From positions 1-64,000 of the forward strand of contig BQMO01000002.1 of NCBI GenBank assembly GCA_022180725.1: DNA of 64,000 bases, in the 5' to 3' direction. This DNA comes from Phycisphaerae bacterium. Its GTDB lineage: Bacteria; Planctomycetota; Phycisphaerae; Phycisphaerales; UBA1924. This document shows positions 25,025 to 34,790 of this stretch, in pieces; position 1 is the stretch's first letter; every line of letters begins with the position of its first letter. Both the position numbers and the translations under genes were made by a program. Below the pieces are notes generated by a model that was not told the origin of the DNA, searched no databases, and saw only the letters and a list, made by a program, of their open reading frames with translations.

Positions 25025-27214
25025 ATGAGCACGCTGCTGAACGGGAAGAACGGGCATACAACGCATCATCGAATGGAGATGTTCATGAACGGCCCCACGG
25101 CCCCGCGCGTCGATCAGTCGTTCGCCGAGGATGTGTTCACGTTCCGGGTGATGCAGCAGCGGCTGCCGAAGGACGTGTACCGCGCGCTCCTGCGCACGGT
25201 CGAGCACGGGGACGCCATGACCCCCGCGACGGCGGACGTGATCGCGGCGGCGATGAAGGAATGGGCGATGGAGCACGGTGCGACGCACTACACGCACTGG
25301 TTCCAGCCGCTCACGGGGCTGACGGCGGAGAAGCACGACGCGTTCCTGACGCCGGACCCGGACGGGACGGCGATCTCGGAGTTCTCGGGCTCGGCGCTGG
25401 TGCGGGGTGAGCCGGATGCGTCGAGTTTCCCCTCGGGGGGCATCCGCGCGACATTCGAGGCGCGCGGGTATACGGCGTGGGACTGCACCAGCCCGGTCTT
25501 CCTGAACCGCAATGGCGGGACGGTGACGCTGTGCATTCCGACGGCGTTCGTGTCGTGGACCGGGGAGGCGCTGGACAAGAAGACGCCGCTGCTGCGGTCG
25601 ATGCAGGCGTTGTCGGAGCAGGCGATCCGCATTTTGAAGGTATTCGGCGCGGACACCGGCGTGACGGCGGTGACGGCGACGCTGGGGTGCGAGCAGGAGT
25701 ATTTTCTGATCGACCGGGAGTACTACTTCCGACGCGAGGACCTGGTGACGTGCGACCGGACGCTCTTCGGGGCCAAGCCGCCGAAGGGCCAGCAGATGGA
25801 GGATCATTACTTCGGGTCGATCCCGTCGCGGGTGATCGCGTTCATGAGCGAGGTGGAGCGGGAGTTGACGCGTCTTGGGGTGCCGGTGAAGACGCGGCAC
25901 AACGAGGTGGCGCCGTGCCAGTTCGAGTTGGCGCCGCTGTTCGAGACGGCGAACATCGCGAGCGACCACCAGATGCTGGTGATGGAGGCGATGAAGCGGG
26001 TGGCGCCGCGGCACGGGCTGCAGTGCATTCTGCACGAGAAGCCGTTCAAGGGGATCAACGGGAGCGGGAAGCACGTAAACTGGTCGATGTCGACGAACAC
26101 GGGGGCGAACCTGCTGGACCCGCGCGACGAGACGCACACGAACATGCAGTTCCTGACGTTCCTGGTGGCGGTGATCCGCGCGGTGGACGTGCACGCGGAC
26201 ATTCTGCGGGCGAGCGTGGCGAGCGCGGCGAACGACCATCGGCTGGGGGCGAACGAGGCCCCGCCGGCGATCATGTCGGTGTTCCTGGGGGACATGCTGA
26301 CGGACATCATCGAGCAGCTGGAAAGCGGAAATCCGCGGAAGACGCTGAAGGGGGGGAAACTGGACCTGGGGGCACGGACGCTGCCGCAGATTCCGCGGCA
26401 CAGCGGGGACCGGAACCGGACAAGCCCGTTCGCGTTCACGGGGAACAAGTTCGAGTTCCGGGCGGTGGGTTCGTCGGCGGCGGTGGCGTGGCCCGGCACG
26501 GTGCTGAACACGATCGTGGCGGACAGCCTGGACTACGTCGCGACGCTGCTGGAGAGGGCGGTCGGCGGGACGACGGACACGAAGAAGATCGAGATCGCGG
26601 TGCGGAAGGTGCTGCAGGGGATCATCAAGCAGCACAAGCGGGTGCTCTTCGACGGGGACGGGTACACGGCGGAGTGGCAGGCGACGGCGAAGAAGCGCGG
26701 GCTGCCGAACCATCGGGAGTCGGTGTCGGCGCTGTGCACGATGACGGCGAAGAAGAACATCGCGATGTTCAAGAAGTTCAAGGTGCTGAGCAAGGTGGAG
26801 CTGGAGAGCCGCGAGCACATCTTCATCGAGAAGTACATCAAGCAGGTGCTGATCGAGGCGGAGACGGCGTCGAGCATGGCGCGGACGCAGATCCTGCCGG
26901 CGGCGCTGCGGCACCAGACGGAACTGGCGGAGGTGGTGGCGGCGACGGAGGCGGCGGGGCTGGACGCCGACGCGGCCCGGGCGCACCTGGAAGGCCATCT
27001 GGGCGCGGTCAAGGCGCTGCGGGGGACGCTGGAGCGGCTGGACGCGGCGGTGGCCAAGCACCCCGAGGAAATCCACAAGCACGCGACGCAGGTGCGTGAC
27101 GAAGTGAGGCCCGCGATGGCGGCGTTGCGGGCGGCGGTGGATGAACTCGAGACGCGCCTACCGCGGGACCTGTGGCCGATCCCGTCGTACCGCGAGATGC
27201 TGCTGATCCGGTAG
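25025..27214 (+). CDS. glnN: glutamine synthetase type III
   Basis: The 729 aa protein is a GSIII enzyme, the large dodecameric class that makes glutamine from glutamate, ammonia and ATP. Class features include the N-terminal domain with [57 protein letters not shown] and the central [13 protein letters not shown]. The C-terminal third is helical. The start has AAAGGGAG 5-12 nt upstream. It is followed by a strong hairpin terminator. Type III is typical of Planctomycetota, Bacteroidota and cyanobacteria. Confidence 0.96.
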   Translation: MSTLLNGKNGHTTHHRMEMFMNGPTAPRVDQSFAEDVFTFRVMQQRLPKDVYRALLRTVEHGDAMTPATADVIAAAMKEWAMEHGATHYTHWFQPLTGLTAEKHDAFLTPDPDGTAISEFSGSALVRGEPDASSFPSGGIRATFEARGYTAWDCTSPVFLNRNGGTVTLCIPTAFVSWTGEALDKKTPLLRSMQALSEQAIRILKVFGADTGVTAVTATLGCEQEYFLIDREYYFRREDLVTCDRTLFGAKPPKGQQMEDHYFGSIPSRVIAFMSEVERELTRLGVPVKTRHNEVAPCQFELAPLFETANIASDHQMLVMEAMKRVAPRHGLQCILHEKPFKGINGSGKHVNWSMSTNTGANLLDPRDETHTNMQFLTFLVAVIRAVDVHADILRASVASAANDHRLGANEAPPAIMSVFLGDMLTDIIEQLESGNPRKTLKGGKLDLGARTLPQIPRHSGDRNRTSPFAFTGNKFEFRAVGSSAAVAWPGTVLNTIVADSLDYVATLLERAVGGTTDTKKIEIAVRKVLQGIIKQHKRVLFDGDGYTAEWQATAKKRGLPNHRESVSALCTMTAKKNIAMFKKFKVLSKVELESREHIFIEKYIKQVLIEAETASSMARTQILPAALRHQTELAEVVAATEAAGLDADAARAHLEGHLGAVKALRGTLERLDAAVAKHPEEIHKHATQVRDEVRPAMAALRAAVDELETRLPRDLWPIPSYREMLLIR

Positions 27215-27242
27215 GGGGGTGTGCACAACAAGCACGAAACAG

Positions 27243-27266
27243 CGCCCCGGTCGAGAGGCCGGGGCG
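27243..27266 (+). terminator. hairpin terminator after glnN
   Basis: CGCCCCGG and CCGGGGCG pair, extended by two pairs to a 10 bp stem with a GAGA tetraloop, 28 nt after the glnN stop. The tail (TTGTCGTTG) is moderately T-rich. On the other strand it also follows the tRNA gene and could serve both. Confidence 0.75.
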
Positions 27267-27277
27267 TTGTCGTTGAG

Positions 27278-27350
27278 TGGGCCCGGCAGGATTCGAACCT
27301 GCGACCAGACGGATTATGAGTCCGCTGCTCTACCGCTGAGCTACGAGCCC
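27278..27350 (-). tRNA. tRNA with CAT anticodon (Met or Ile2)
   Basis: A full cloverleaf is visible on the minus strand: acceptor GGGCTCG/CGGGCCC with discriminator A, D arm GCTC..GAGC, anticodon stem GCGGA/TCCGT with loop CTCATAA, and T arm GCAGG TTCGAAT CCTGC. Length is 73 nt without an encoded CCA. The CAT anticodon means elongator Met or, if modified to lysidine, Ile. Initiator tRNA is unlikely because the anticodon stem lacks the three G:C pairs. Confidence 0.93.
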
Positions 27351-27443
27351 GAGTGGGTGAGCGTAGAGGCTATCCCGGCACCATGGGATCGCCACCAGAC
27401 CCGCAAGGTTCTCGCGCGGGTGTGGGTGTCGGATTCCGCTCCG

Positions 27444-28880
27444 TTACGGTCGCGGCTCGTTTCGATTCGGTCGCGCATGCCACCACGCGCCGAGGAGTGA
27501 GAGCGGGTACGCGGCGAGGGGGTACCAGGCGAGCCAGGCGGGGAGCGAATATCGCGACTGAAAGAAAACCATCGCGGCGTGCACGGCGACGACGGCGCCG
27601 GTGCCGAGGTACAGGCCGACCATGAGCCAGTGGCGTTTGAGGATCGCCGCGATGCCGCCGGCGATGGCGAGAAGGCAGAGGGGGACCTGCGGGAGGCCCG
27701 TGGGGTGATGATCGCACCACCAGGCCCACGCGCTTCGGACAAGGCCGTCCTTCCCGGACATCCCCAGCGGGAGAACCTGCGCGGGCGCGGAGGTGGTCAT
27801 GAAGTTGGAAGGGCGCGGCGGCCCCCCACCGCCGCTGGAGTTGTCCATGGTGATGCGTTTGAAAAAAATGCGGGTCTGTTCCCAGGACTGGGGGCTGCCC
27901 TTGGGGAAGCAGTTGAGTTGCCAGAGGAAGGCCCACCCGACGCGTTGGGCGTAGGCGGCGGGTTGTTTGCGGATGCTGGCGACGGCCCACTCGCGGAAGA
28001 AGGCGCGGGGCTGGGCGGCGACGCTGGGTTCGGCGAGGTAGGTCCAGACGTAGTTGCCGCCGTCCTTGGCGGCGGTGAGTTTGGCGGTGGCCTCGCGGAC
28101 CGGTTCGGGCACGACGTAGTCGCGGTCGTAGAGGTCCTGCTGGACGAGGGAGACCCAGAGCGCCCAGCCGAAGCCCTCGCCGAAGCCCTTGACGCCGCGG
28201 TTGGCGTTGTGGACGAGCCAAGTTCCTGAGACACCGAGAAAGCCGAGGAGGACCAATGCGGCGACGCGGAGGCGCTGCTTGAATGACAACCCGGACATGC
28301 CGACCATCCCGAGGACGACGAAGGGGACGACGACCTGCATGGCGGGGCGGACGAGGCATGCGGCGGCGAGGCCGATCGACGCGATCATCACCGCCCAGAA
28401 CGCGGAGCGGTCGGCGTAGACGGCGGCGGCGACGGCGAGCATGACGAAGAAGGCGGCGGCGACCTCGGAGAGCATGAGGTGGGAGAAGCCCAGGAGGAAG
28501 GGGTCGAAGGCGACGAGGATGCCGATGACGCACGCGAAGGCAGGACGGACGAAGCGCGCGGCGGCGAAGGTGGCGAGGAGTGCGATGCCCAGGCCGAGGA
28601 GGTGATGGAGAAGGAGGACGGCGACGCCGCTGGTGCCCAGCAGGAGGAACGCGATCGCAAGGAGGATGGGGTAGCCCGGGGTGCGGACGGGAGAGAAGTT
28701 GGCGGGTTCGCCGGAGGCGATGCGGATGGCGGTGGCGGCGTAGTCGAGGCTGTCGTTGGAGAGGAGGATGGGGAGGGAGGCGCCGAAGAGAAGGCGGACG
28801 GCGAATGCGGCGAAGAGCACGACGAGCAAGGCCCGTCGGAGCGTGAAAGGGCGCGGCATGGCGGGGGGCGTGGTATCCAT
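27444..28880 (-). CDS. GT-C / PMT-family membrane glycosyltransferase-like protein
   Basis: The 478 aa protein has about ten hydrophobic segments and the GT-C pattern: a loop with SNDSLDYAATA after the first membrane helix (the usual acidic pair of the periplasmic active site), then RTPGYPILLA. Such enzymes transfer sugars from polyprenyl phosphate on the outer face of the inner membrane. The neighbouring GT2 protein, which resembles dolichyl-phosphate sugar synthases, could supply the lipid-linked donor. The exact acceptor is unknown. The ATG at 28880 is chosen. Confidence 0.78.
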   Translation of the reverse strand: MDTTPPAMPRPFTLRRALLVVLFAAFAVRLLFGASLPILLSNDSLDYAATAIRIASGEPANFSPVRTPGYPILLAIAFLLLGTSGVAVLLLHHLLGLGIALLATFAAARFVRPAFACVIGILVAFDPFLLGFSHLMLSEVAAAFFVMLAVAAAVYADRSAFWAVMIASIGLAAACLVRPAMQVVVPFVVLGMVGMSGLSFKQRLRVAALVLLGFLGVSGTWLVHNANRGVKGFGEGFGWALWVSLVQQDLYDRDYVVPEPVREATAKLTAAKDGGNYVWTYLAEPSVAAQPRAFFREWAVASIRKQPAAYAQRVGWAFLWQLNCFPKGSPQSWEQTRIFFKRITMDNSSGGGGPPRPSNFMTTSAPAQVLPLGMSGKDGLVRSAWAWWCDHHPTGLPQVPLCLLAIAGGIAAILKRHWLMVGLYLGTGAVVAVHAAMVFFQSRYSLPAWLAWYPLAAYPLSLLGAWWHARPNRNEPRP

Positions 28881-28903
28881 GCGAGGCCGGGCCGAGGGAG
28901 GGG

Positions 28904-29797
28904 TCAATCGGCGCGTCGGGAGTTGATGAGGTCGCCGAGGAGGGCGAAGCCGAGGAACTGGACGCCGAGCATGAAGAGGGCGATGGTGGAGATGTCGTGG
29001 ATGTCCTTGAAGACGGCCTTGGTGAAGATGGCTTGGGCGACGGCGAGGGCCATGAAGAGGAAGGCGAGGCCGCCGAAGACCTGGAGGGGGCGGAAGTACA
29101 TGGTGGTGCGGAGGACGAGCATGAAGAAGTTGATGGTGTCCTTGATGGGGTGGATGCCGCTCTGCCCGACGCGTTTGTGGTAATCGATGGGGAGGTAGAC
29201 GACGGGGAGGCGGTTGATGTGGTGGGCGAGGGTGATGGTGGTGGTGAAACTGAAGCCGTCGGGGAGCATGGACCAGAATCGGCGGACGTTGGCGGTGCGC
29301 ATGGCGCGCATGCCGGAGTTGACGTCCTTGATGTCGGCGCGGGCCATCCAGCGGGCGTACTTGAGGAGGGCCCACTTGGCGGGGCGGCGGGCGAGGGGGA
29401 TGTTGACGTTCTGTCCGATGCGTGCGCCGACGGCCATGTCGGCGTTGCGGAGGGCGGCGAGGAGATCGGGGATGCGGTCGTGGGGGTAGGTTCCGTCGGC
29501 GTCGGTGATGAGGATGGTGTCGAAGGCGGCGTCGGCGATGCCGCGCTTGAGGGAGTAGCCGTAGCCGCGGTTCTCGCCGTTGTGGAGAACGCGGAGGGCG
29601 GGGGAAGCGGCGGCGAGTTGGTCGAGGATGGCGGGGGAGCGGTCGGTGCTGCCGTCGTTGACGATGAGGATCTCGAAGGGCGTGTGGAGCCGCTCCACCT
29701 CGACGCGGACCGCGGCGATGGTTTCGGCGATGGCGCCTTCTTCGTCGTGGCAGGGGATGACGACGGAGAGGCCGGGCTTGGGGGGCGCGGTGGTCAT
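28904..29797 (-). CDS. family 2 glycosyltransferase (polyprenyl-phosphate sugar transferase type)
   Basis: The 297 aa protein has an N-terminal GT2 domain: SVVIPCHDEEGAI, VNDGSTDRS, ITDADGTYP with the DxD metal site, and DVNSGMRAM. The C-terminal 80 residues hold two membrane helices (LQVFGGLAFLFMALAVAQAI, ALFMLGVQFLGFALLG). This is the DPM1/GtrB-like layout that charges a polyprenyl phosphate with one sugar. The start overlaps the upstream toroid gene by 4 bp, so translation is coupled. Confidence 0.9.
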   Translation of the reverse strand: MTTAPPKPGLSVVIPCHDEEGAIAETIAAVRVEVERLHTPFEILIVNDGSTDRSPAILDQLAAASPALRVLHNGENRGYGYSLKRGIADAAFDTILITDADGTYPHDRIPDLLAALRNADMAVGARIGQNVNIPLARRPAKWALLKYARWMARADIKDVNSGMRAMRTANVRRFWSMLPDGFSFTTTITLAHHINRLPVVYLPIDYHKRVGQSGIHPIKDTINFFMLVLRTTMYFRPLQVFGGLAFLFMALAVAQAIFTKAVFKDIHDISTIALFMLGVQFLGFALLGDLINSRRAD

Positions 29798-31482
29798 GCG
29801 CCCAGGCCCCCGCCGGGCGCGTGGCCCGAGCCACGGAAGTACTCGCGTCGCCAGACCTTGAAGGCGCCCTCGACGGGGAGGGCGTTCCAATCGGCGAACT
29901 GCCAGGGGCAGAGAACGGACTCCTGGTAGACGTTGCTGTTGGCGACGTAGATGGAGGTGCCGTCGGCACCGACGGCGAGACGGGTGATGGGGGCGCTCGC
30001 GTCGATGCGGTCGATGACGATGACGCGGTCGGGCATGAACTCGACGGTGCGCTCGAAGCGGAAGGGGGTGGTGGGCTTGCCGGTGATGAGGATTTTCTGG
30101 AGCATCGAGCGGGTGAGGTTGGCGTTGAAGCGGCCGACGGTGAGGAGGAGGGCGCGGAAGACGATGTTCTTGAAGGGCGTGGGGAGGTTGTGTCGCCGGC
30201 GGCAGAGGACCGCGCGGACGGTGAAGCGGCCGGCGGCGGGGTCGGCGTCGATGGGCGCGCTGTTCTGGACGAGGTGCGAGACGACCGTGCGGCCGTCGGC
30301 GAGCGTGGCGGTCAGGCCGGTGTCGGAGGCGATGGGTCCGTCCGCGTCGAAGACCTTGAGGGCGCCGCCCTTGGCCAGGTTGGCGACGGCGTGGTATTCG
30401 GCGGGCGAATCGGGATCGGCGCGGCGGAGGGCCATCTTGGCGCCGGGAAGCCAGAGGATGGTTTGGGCGCGATCGGGCCTGGCGGGCGCCGGGCCTCGCG
30501 GGGCGAAGTCGTCGTAGGCCTGGAGGAAGTTGTAGACGTAGTGGGCGGTCATGCGATCGTCGTCGTTGATGTAGCGTTTGCCGCGGGGGGCGCCGCGGAG
30601 AAAGGACTCGGCGATGAACATGGCGCTGGGCGCGTGCGGCGCGAGGAGTTCGAAGCCGTGGGGGTAGAAGTGGAAGGTGTTCCGGCTGCCGTACTCCCCG
30701 CCGTAGGAGCCGTCGGGGTGCATGAAGTTGGCGGCGAAGTCGGCGGCCTTGACGAGGGGGGCCCGGAGCGAGGTCGCGCCGGCCTTCTGCATGTACTTGG
30801 CGAGGAAGTCGATGGTGCAGGTGTGGTAGCCCGGGTCGGCGCCCTCGTACTCCTGGAACCAGCCCTCGGCGTGCTGCCACGAGAGGGTGAGGGCGACGCG
30901 GTCTTCGGCGACGCGGCGGTGGCGGTCGTCGCCGGTGATCTGGAAGACAGTGTAGGCGGCGAGGGCGGCGAAGGCCTGGTGATTGGAGAGTTGCCCGGTC
31001 TCGTTCTCGTGGGCGAGGTGAGCGACCCGTTTGGCCAGGAGGTCCACCACGCGCGGGTCGTTCATGCCGAGGAGGCGGTAGGACTCGGCGCCGGCGTAGA
31101 GGCTGAAGACGAGGGCGCCCATGGCGCGTTCGAAGGGGAAGTAGTCGTCGGTGGTGCCGTCGGAGTGCGAGGCGGGGACGAGGAAGCGGACGGCGGCCTC
31201 GGCGAGTTCGCGGACGCGGGCGACGCCGAGGTAGGGGTTGCCGGGGTACGCCCGCGTGACGACGAGGGCGAGGGGGAGGACGAACTCCTGGGCCATGCCG
31301 CAGGGAAAGTCCATCGTGCGGTAGTGCCAGTAGGCGCGGTCAAAGCAGCCGTAGGTTCGGCTGAAGGGGTTGCGGTCGATGAGTTGCAGCAGGCGCGGGA
31401 TGTACGGGAGGGCGAGGCGCGCGTAGATGTCGCGGGCTGAGGCAACGTCCGGCGCGGTGGGCGAGTGCAGAGCGGTGGTCAT
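29794..31482 (-). CDS. alpha/alpha-toroid protein, possible polysaccharide lyase-like
   Basis: The 562 aa protein has a first half rich in Trp, Tyr and helices (ARLALPYIPRLLQLID, DRAYWHYRTMDFPCG, YHTCTIDFLAKYM) typical of an alpha/alpha-toroid. The second half is beta-rich, as in heparinase II/III-type lyases and related uronic-acid enzymes. No signal peptide is seen, so it is probably cytoplasmic, unlike most lyases. It is translationally coupled to the GT2 gene, which favours a role in making or modifying the same polysaccharide. TATCAT ends 12 nt before the ATG. The exact activity is an inference. Confidence 0.6.
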   Translation of the reverse strand: MTTALHSPTAPDVASARDIYARLALPYIPRLLQLIDRNPFSRTYGCFDRAYWHYRTMDFPCGMAQEFVLPLALVVTRAYPGNPYLGVARVRELAEAAVRFLVPASHSDGTTDDYFPFERAMGALVFSLYAGAESYRLLGMNDPRVVDLLAKRVAHLAHENETGQLSNHQAFAALAAYTVFQITGDDRHRRVAEDRVALTLSWQHAEGWFQEYEGADPGYHTCTIDFLAKYMQKAGATSLRAPLVKAADFAANFMHPDGSYGGEYGSRNTFHFYPHGFELLAPHAPSAMFIAESFLRGAPRGKRYINDDDRMTAHYVYNFLQAYDDFAPRGPAPARPDRAQTILWLPGAKMALRRADPDSPAEYHAVANLAKGGALKVFDADGPIASDTGLTATLADGRTVVSHLVQNSAPIDADPAAGRFTVRAVLCRRRHNLPTPFKNIVFRALLLTVGRFNANLTRSMLQKILITGKPTTPFRFERTVEFMPDRVIVIDRIDASAPITRLAVGADGTSIYVANSNVYQESVLCPWQFADWNALPVEGAFKVWRREYFRGSGHAPGGGLGA

Positions 31483-31534
31483 GCGGTGTGATCGATGATA
31501 CACGGGTCGGGTTATTCGGTCGGGCGTGGAGGAA

Positions 31535-32467
31535 TCACTCGGCGAAGATCGCGTCGACGAAGGCGGCGGGGTCGAAGGGCTCGACATCGTCGGGGGTTTC
31601 GCCCGTGCCGATGAACTTGACGGGGATGCTGGTGGCCTCGCGGATGGCGACGACGATGCCGCCCTTGGCGGTGCCGTCGAGTTTGGAGAGGAAGATGCCG
31701 GAGACGCCGGCGGCCTTGGAGAACTCTTCGGCCTGGCGGAGGGCGTTCTGTCCGCTGGTGGCGTCGAGGACGAGGAGGACTTCGTGGGGCCCGCCGGGGA
31801 CCTGCTTGCCGACGACGCCGACGATCTTGGAGAGTTGGCGCATCAGGGGGTCCTGGGTCTGGAGGCGGCCGGCGGTGTCGAGAATGAGGGCGTCGACGCC
31901 GCGGGCCTTGGCGGCGGCGCAGGCGTCGAAGGCGACGGCGGCGGGGTCGCCCCCTTGCTGCCCCTTGACGACCTCGACGCCGAGACGGTCGGCCCAGGTC
32001 TGGAGTTGGGCGACGGCGCCGGCGCGGAAGGTGTCGCAGGCGCCGAGCATGACGGACTTGCCCTCGCGCTGGAGGAGGCGGGCGAGTTTGGCGATGGAGG
32101 TGGTTTTGCCGACGCCGTTGACGCCGGTCATGACGATGACGGCGGGCGGGGAGGGCGCGAGGCGGAGGGCGCGGTCGGCGGGGGGCCACAGGCGCTTGAG
32201 TTCTTCCTTGAGGTAGGCCAGAACCTGATCGCCGGAGTCGATTTTGCCGGCCTTGAAGTCGCGGCGGATGGCGTCCACGAGGCGGGTGGTCGTGGCGGGG
32301 CCGACGTCGGCCTGGAGGAGCCTGGCCTGGAGTTCGTCGATGAGGGCGTCGTCGAGGCGGCGGCCGGTGAGGAGGTTTTTGAGCCCGAGCGCGCCGGTCA
32401 CGAGGGCGTCGCGGGTTTTTTCGAGGCCCTTGCGGAGGGAACCGAGGATGACGCGGAAGAGGGCCAC
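31535..32467 (-). CDS. ftsY: signal recognition particle receptor FtsY
   Basis: FtsY is the SRP receptor GTPase that docks ribosomes at the membrane translocon. The 310 aa protein is the NG domain only: N domain to about residue 85, then G1 GVNGVGKTT, DTFRAGA, DTAGR and SKLDGTAKGG. The acidic N-terminal A domain is missing, as in many bacteria. The start is a GTG just 2 nt after the nusB stop codon, so it is the last gene of the reverse operon. Confidence 0.94.
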   Translation of the reverse strand: MALFRVILGSLRKGLEKTRDALVTGALGLKNLLTGRRLDDALIDELQARLLQADVGPATTTRLVDAIRRDFKAGKIDSGDQVLAYLKEELKRLWPPADRALRLAPSPPAVIVMTGVNGVGKTTSIAKLARLLQREGKSVMLGACDTFRAGAVAQLQTWADRLGVEVVKGQQGGDPAAVAFDACAAAKARGVDALILDTAGRLQTQDPLMRQLSKIVGVVGKQVPGGPHEVLLVLDATSGQNALRQAEEFSKAAGVSGIFLSKLDGTAKGGIVVAIREATSIPVKFIGTGETPDDVEPFDPAAFVDAIFAE

Positions 32468-32469
32468 GG

Positions 32470-33003
32470 TTACGGTTCGCCCCCGGGGTGAACGCGGCGG
32501 AGGACCTTGTCGAGCAGGGCGTTGATGAAAGCGGGTGATTTCTCGGTGCTGAAGTGCTTCGCGAGTTCGACGGCCTCGTGGATCACGACCTTGCCCGGGG
32601 TCAGGCCGGTGGTGAGTTCGTGGTGCGCGAGGCGCAGAATGGCGCGGTCGACGGCGGCCTGGCGGTGGGTGGGCCACTCGGGGGCGAGGCTCTGGAACTC
32701 CTCGTCGGCGGTGAGGCGGGACTCGTAGGCCCCCCGGACCAAGGCCGCGACGCGGTCGCGGGCCATCGGGCCGAGGCCTTCGACGCCGGCGAGGCGGTCG
32801 GCGATGGCGTCGATCGGCGTAGCGGCGGCGTCGACTTCGTAGAGGAGTTGGAAGGCAAGGCGTCGAACGGCGATGTTGAGGGCGCGTTCGCGGTCGTGGG
32901 GCGCGAGCGAGTCGATCGAGCCGGGTGCGCTGGGGTGCTCGGCCCCGGGGAGTTGGAGGATCGCGTCGAAGGCGGCGAGATGGACGGCGTCGAGGGCGGT
33001 CAT
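32470..33003 (-). CDS. nusB: transcription antitermination factor NusB
   Basis: NusB binds boxA RNA with S10 and supports rRNA antitermination. The 177 aa protein has the all-helical NusB fold: RRLAFQLLYEVD near residue 50, then VDRAILRLAHHELTTG, VVIHEAVELAKHFSTEKSPAFINALLD (the most conserved stretch). An N-terminal extension of about 45 residues precedes the core. It overlaps ribH by 4 bp (ATGA). Confidence 0.92.
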   Translation of the reverse strand: MTALDAVHLAAFDAILQLPGAEHPSAPGSIDSLAPHDRERALNIAVRRLAFQLLYEVDAAATPIDAIADRLAGVEGLGPMARDRVAALVRGAYESRLTADEEFQSLAPEWPTHRQAAVDRAILRLAHHELTTGLTPGKVVIHEAVELAKHFSTEKSPAFINALLDKVLRRVHPGGEP

Positions 33004-33551
33004 GACGTCGTCCTTCTTGCGGACGCGGCCTTATCGCGCCGAACATACGAGGCGAGCCACGCGGGCACGCGGTCCGTCGACGAGCGAATCGCCTGCGCGG
33101 CCGCGATGGTCATGAGGAGGGCTTCCATCGCCTCGGCGCCCTTGTTGCCGAGGCGGCCGCCCGCACGGGCGGCGGCCTGGGCGGGGGTATTGACGGTGAG
33201 CACGCCGAAGGCGCAGGGGACGGCGTGGGCGAGGGAGACCTGGATCAGGCCGTGCGCGATCGCGTCGGCGATGACGCGGTCGTGGATGGTCTGTCCCTTG
33301 ATGATGCAGCCGAGCGCGAGGACGCCGTCGAAGCGTCCTGAGGCGGCGGCGACGTGGGCGAGGACGGGGAGTTCGAAGGCCCCGGGGGCGTCGATGACCA
33401 CGAACCGTTCACGCATGCCGGCGGGGCTGGCGCGGAGGACCTCGACGGCGCCGGCGAGCAGGCGGGTGGTGATCGAGGCGTTGTAGCGGCTGACCACGAT
33501 CGCCACCGCGGGCGAGCGGCGTGGCCGGCTTGTCGAGCGTGACGTGGGCAT
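33000..33551 (-). CDS. ribH: 6,7-dimethyl-8-ribityllumazine synthase
   Basis: RibH condenses the pyrimidine and dihydroxybutanone phosphate precursors of riboflavin. Motifs are VVSRYNASIT, GAFELPVLA, ALGCIIKGQTIHD with the catalytic His, and FGVLTVNTPAQA. The 183 aa length is normal with short Arg/Ser-rich tails at both ends. The ribH-nusB pairing is widespread; here the genes overlap by 4 bp. Confidence 0.95.
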   Translation of the reverse strand: MPTSRSTSRPRRSPAVAIVVSRYNASITTRLLAGAVEVLRASPAGMRERFVVIDAPGAFELPVLAHVAAASGRFDGVLALGCIIKGQTIHDRVIADAIAHGLIQVSLAHAVPCAFGVLTVNTPAQAAARAGGRLGNKGAEAMEALLMTIAAAQAIRSSTDRVPAWLASYVRRDKAASARRTTS

Positions 33552-33575
33552 CGGAGGGCGGATGGTAGGTCGCGC

Positions 33576-34433
33576 TCACACGAGTTTCAGCGCGTAGAAG
33601 ACGGCGGTGAAGGCGAGGTCGGCGATGACGATGGCGACGACGCACTGGACGACGGTGCCGGTGGTGGCGCGGCCGACGCCGGCGGCGCCGCCGGAGACGC
33701 GCAGCCCGTTGACGCAGGCGATGAGCCCGATGAGCATGCCGAAGACGGTGCCCTTGAAGAGGCCGGTGGTGAAGTCGACGGGCTTGGCCTGGTCGAGCAT
33801 GTTGGAGACGAAGGTGGCGTAGGGGATTTCGAGGGCGACCATGGCGATGCCCAGGGCCGCGAGGACGGCGACCACGTCGGAGATCACGGCGAGCACGGTC
33901 ATGCTGACGATCGAGGCGACGACGCGCGGGACGACGAGAAAGCGGACGGGGTCGAGGGCGTGGGCCTCGAGGGCTTCCACTTCCTCGTTGACGACCATGG
34001 TGCCGATCTCGGCGGCGATGGAGGCGCCGGCGAAGCCGGTGAGGACGATGGCGGCGATGAGCGGTCCCAGTTCGCGGAGCACGGCGATGACGATGATGTT
34101 GGCGACGAGTTCCTTCTGCCCGAACTGATCGAGGGGAGGCGCGAGTTGAAAGGCGAGGATGAGGCCGACGCAGGCGGAGACGAGGGAGACGATGAAGACG
34201 GAGCGAGCCCCGATGCGGACGAGTTGGGTGATGATGGCGGGGCGGCCGAGGCGGACGCGCGGGGCGGTGAGGCCACGCCAGACCCACCGGAGCGTGGTCG
34301 CGAAGAGGAGCGTGGCGGCGCCGATCTGCGTGACCGCGGCGAGGGCCCGACGGCCGAGAAACTCGACGGGCGCGGCGGCAGCACGCGCCACGGTTGTCGC
34401 CGCCGATGGAGGATGTGTTCCGTCGTGCGGCAT
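33576..34433 (-). CDS. MlaE-type ABC transporter permease
   Basis: The 285 aa protein is an MlaE/YrbE-family permease with an N-terminal amphipathic helix and about five membrane helices. Signature segments are RELGPLIAAIVLTGF, GASIAAEIGTM, and LVVPRVVAS. The family moves phospholipids between inner and outer membrane. No mlaF ATPase or mlaD MCE gene is adjacent; the neighbours are a STAS protein (MlaB-like position) and an RsbW-like kinase. A partner ATPase must be encoded elsewhere. Confidence 0.9.
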   Translation of the reverse strand: MPHDGTHPPSAATTVARAAAAPVEFLGRRALAAVTQIGAATLLFATTLRWVWRGLTAPRVRLGRPAIITQLVRIGARSVFIVSLVSACVGLILAFQLAPPLDQFGQKELVANIIVIAVLRELGPLIAAIVLTGFAGASIAAEIGTMVVNEEVEALEAHALDPVRFLVVPRVVASIVSMTVLAVISDVVAVLAALGIAMVALEIPYATFVSNMLDQAKPVDFTTGLFKGTVFGMLIGLIACVNGLRVSGGAAGVGRATTGTVVQCVVAIVIADLAFTAVFYALKLV

Positions 34434-34439
34434 CGCGGG

Positions 34440-34790
34440 TTATCCGGGGAGGGCGTGGTCAACCGAGGCGACGATGGTGAAGACGGTGTGGAGGCGTGCG
34501 ATCTCGAAGACGGCGCGGACGCGGTCGGACATGCCGGCGAGCACGAGAGGAACCGAGTTCTTCTTGGAGATCTGGAGGGCTTCAACAAGGGTGGCCAGCC
34601 CGGGGGTGGCCATGTAGGCCACGGCGGACAGGTCGACGACGATCGTCTTGGGGCGCCGGTCGTAGGCCTCGCGGATGGCGTTGCGGAGCGCTGGGGCCTC
34701 GTGGTACCCGATCTCACCGGCGGCGGAGACGATGGCGGCGCCGGAGGCGTGGACACGGGTGGAGACTTGGAGCGGGGAAGGGTCAGCCAT
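34440..34790 (-). CDS. STAS-domain protein (anti-sigma antagonist or MlaB type)
   Basis: The 116 aa protein is a single STAS domain. The phospho-acceptor loop reads VVDLSAVAYMATPGLATLVEAL, with Thr where SpoIIAA/RsbV proteins usually have Ser. Two reasonable roles exist: antagonist for the overlapping RsbW-like kinase (8 bp overlap upstream) or MlaB-like partner of the permease 6 nt downstream. The position between them leaves both open. Confidence 0.86.
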   Translation of the reverse strand: MADPSPLQVSTRVHASGAAIVSAAGEIGYHEAPALRNAIREAYDRRPKTIVVDLSAVAYMATPGLATLVEALQISKKNSVPLVLAGMSDRVRAVFEIARLHTVFTIVASVDHALPG

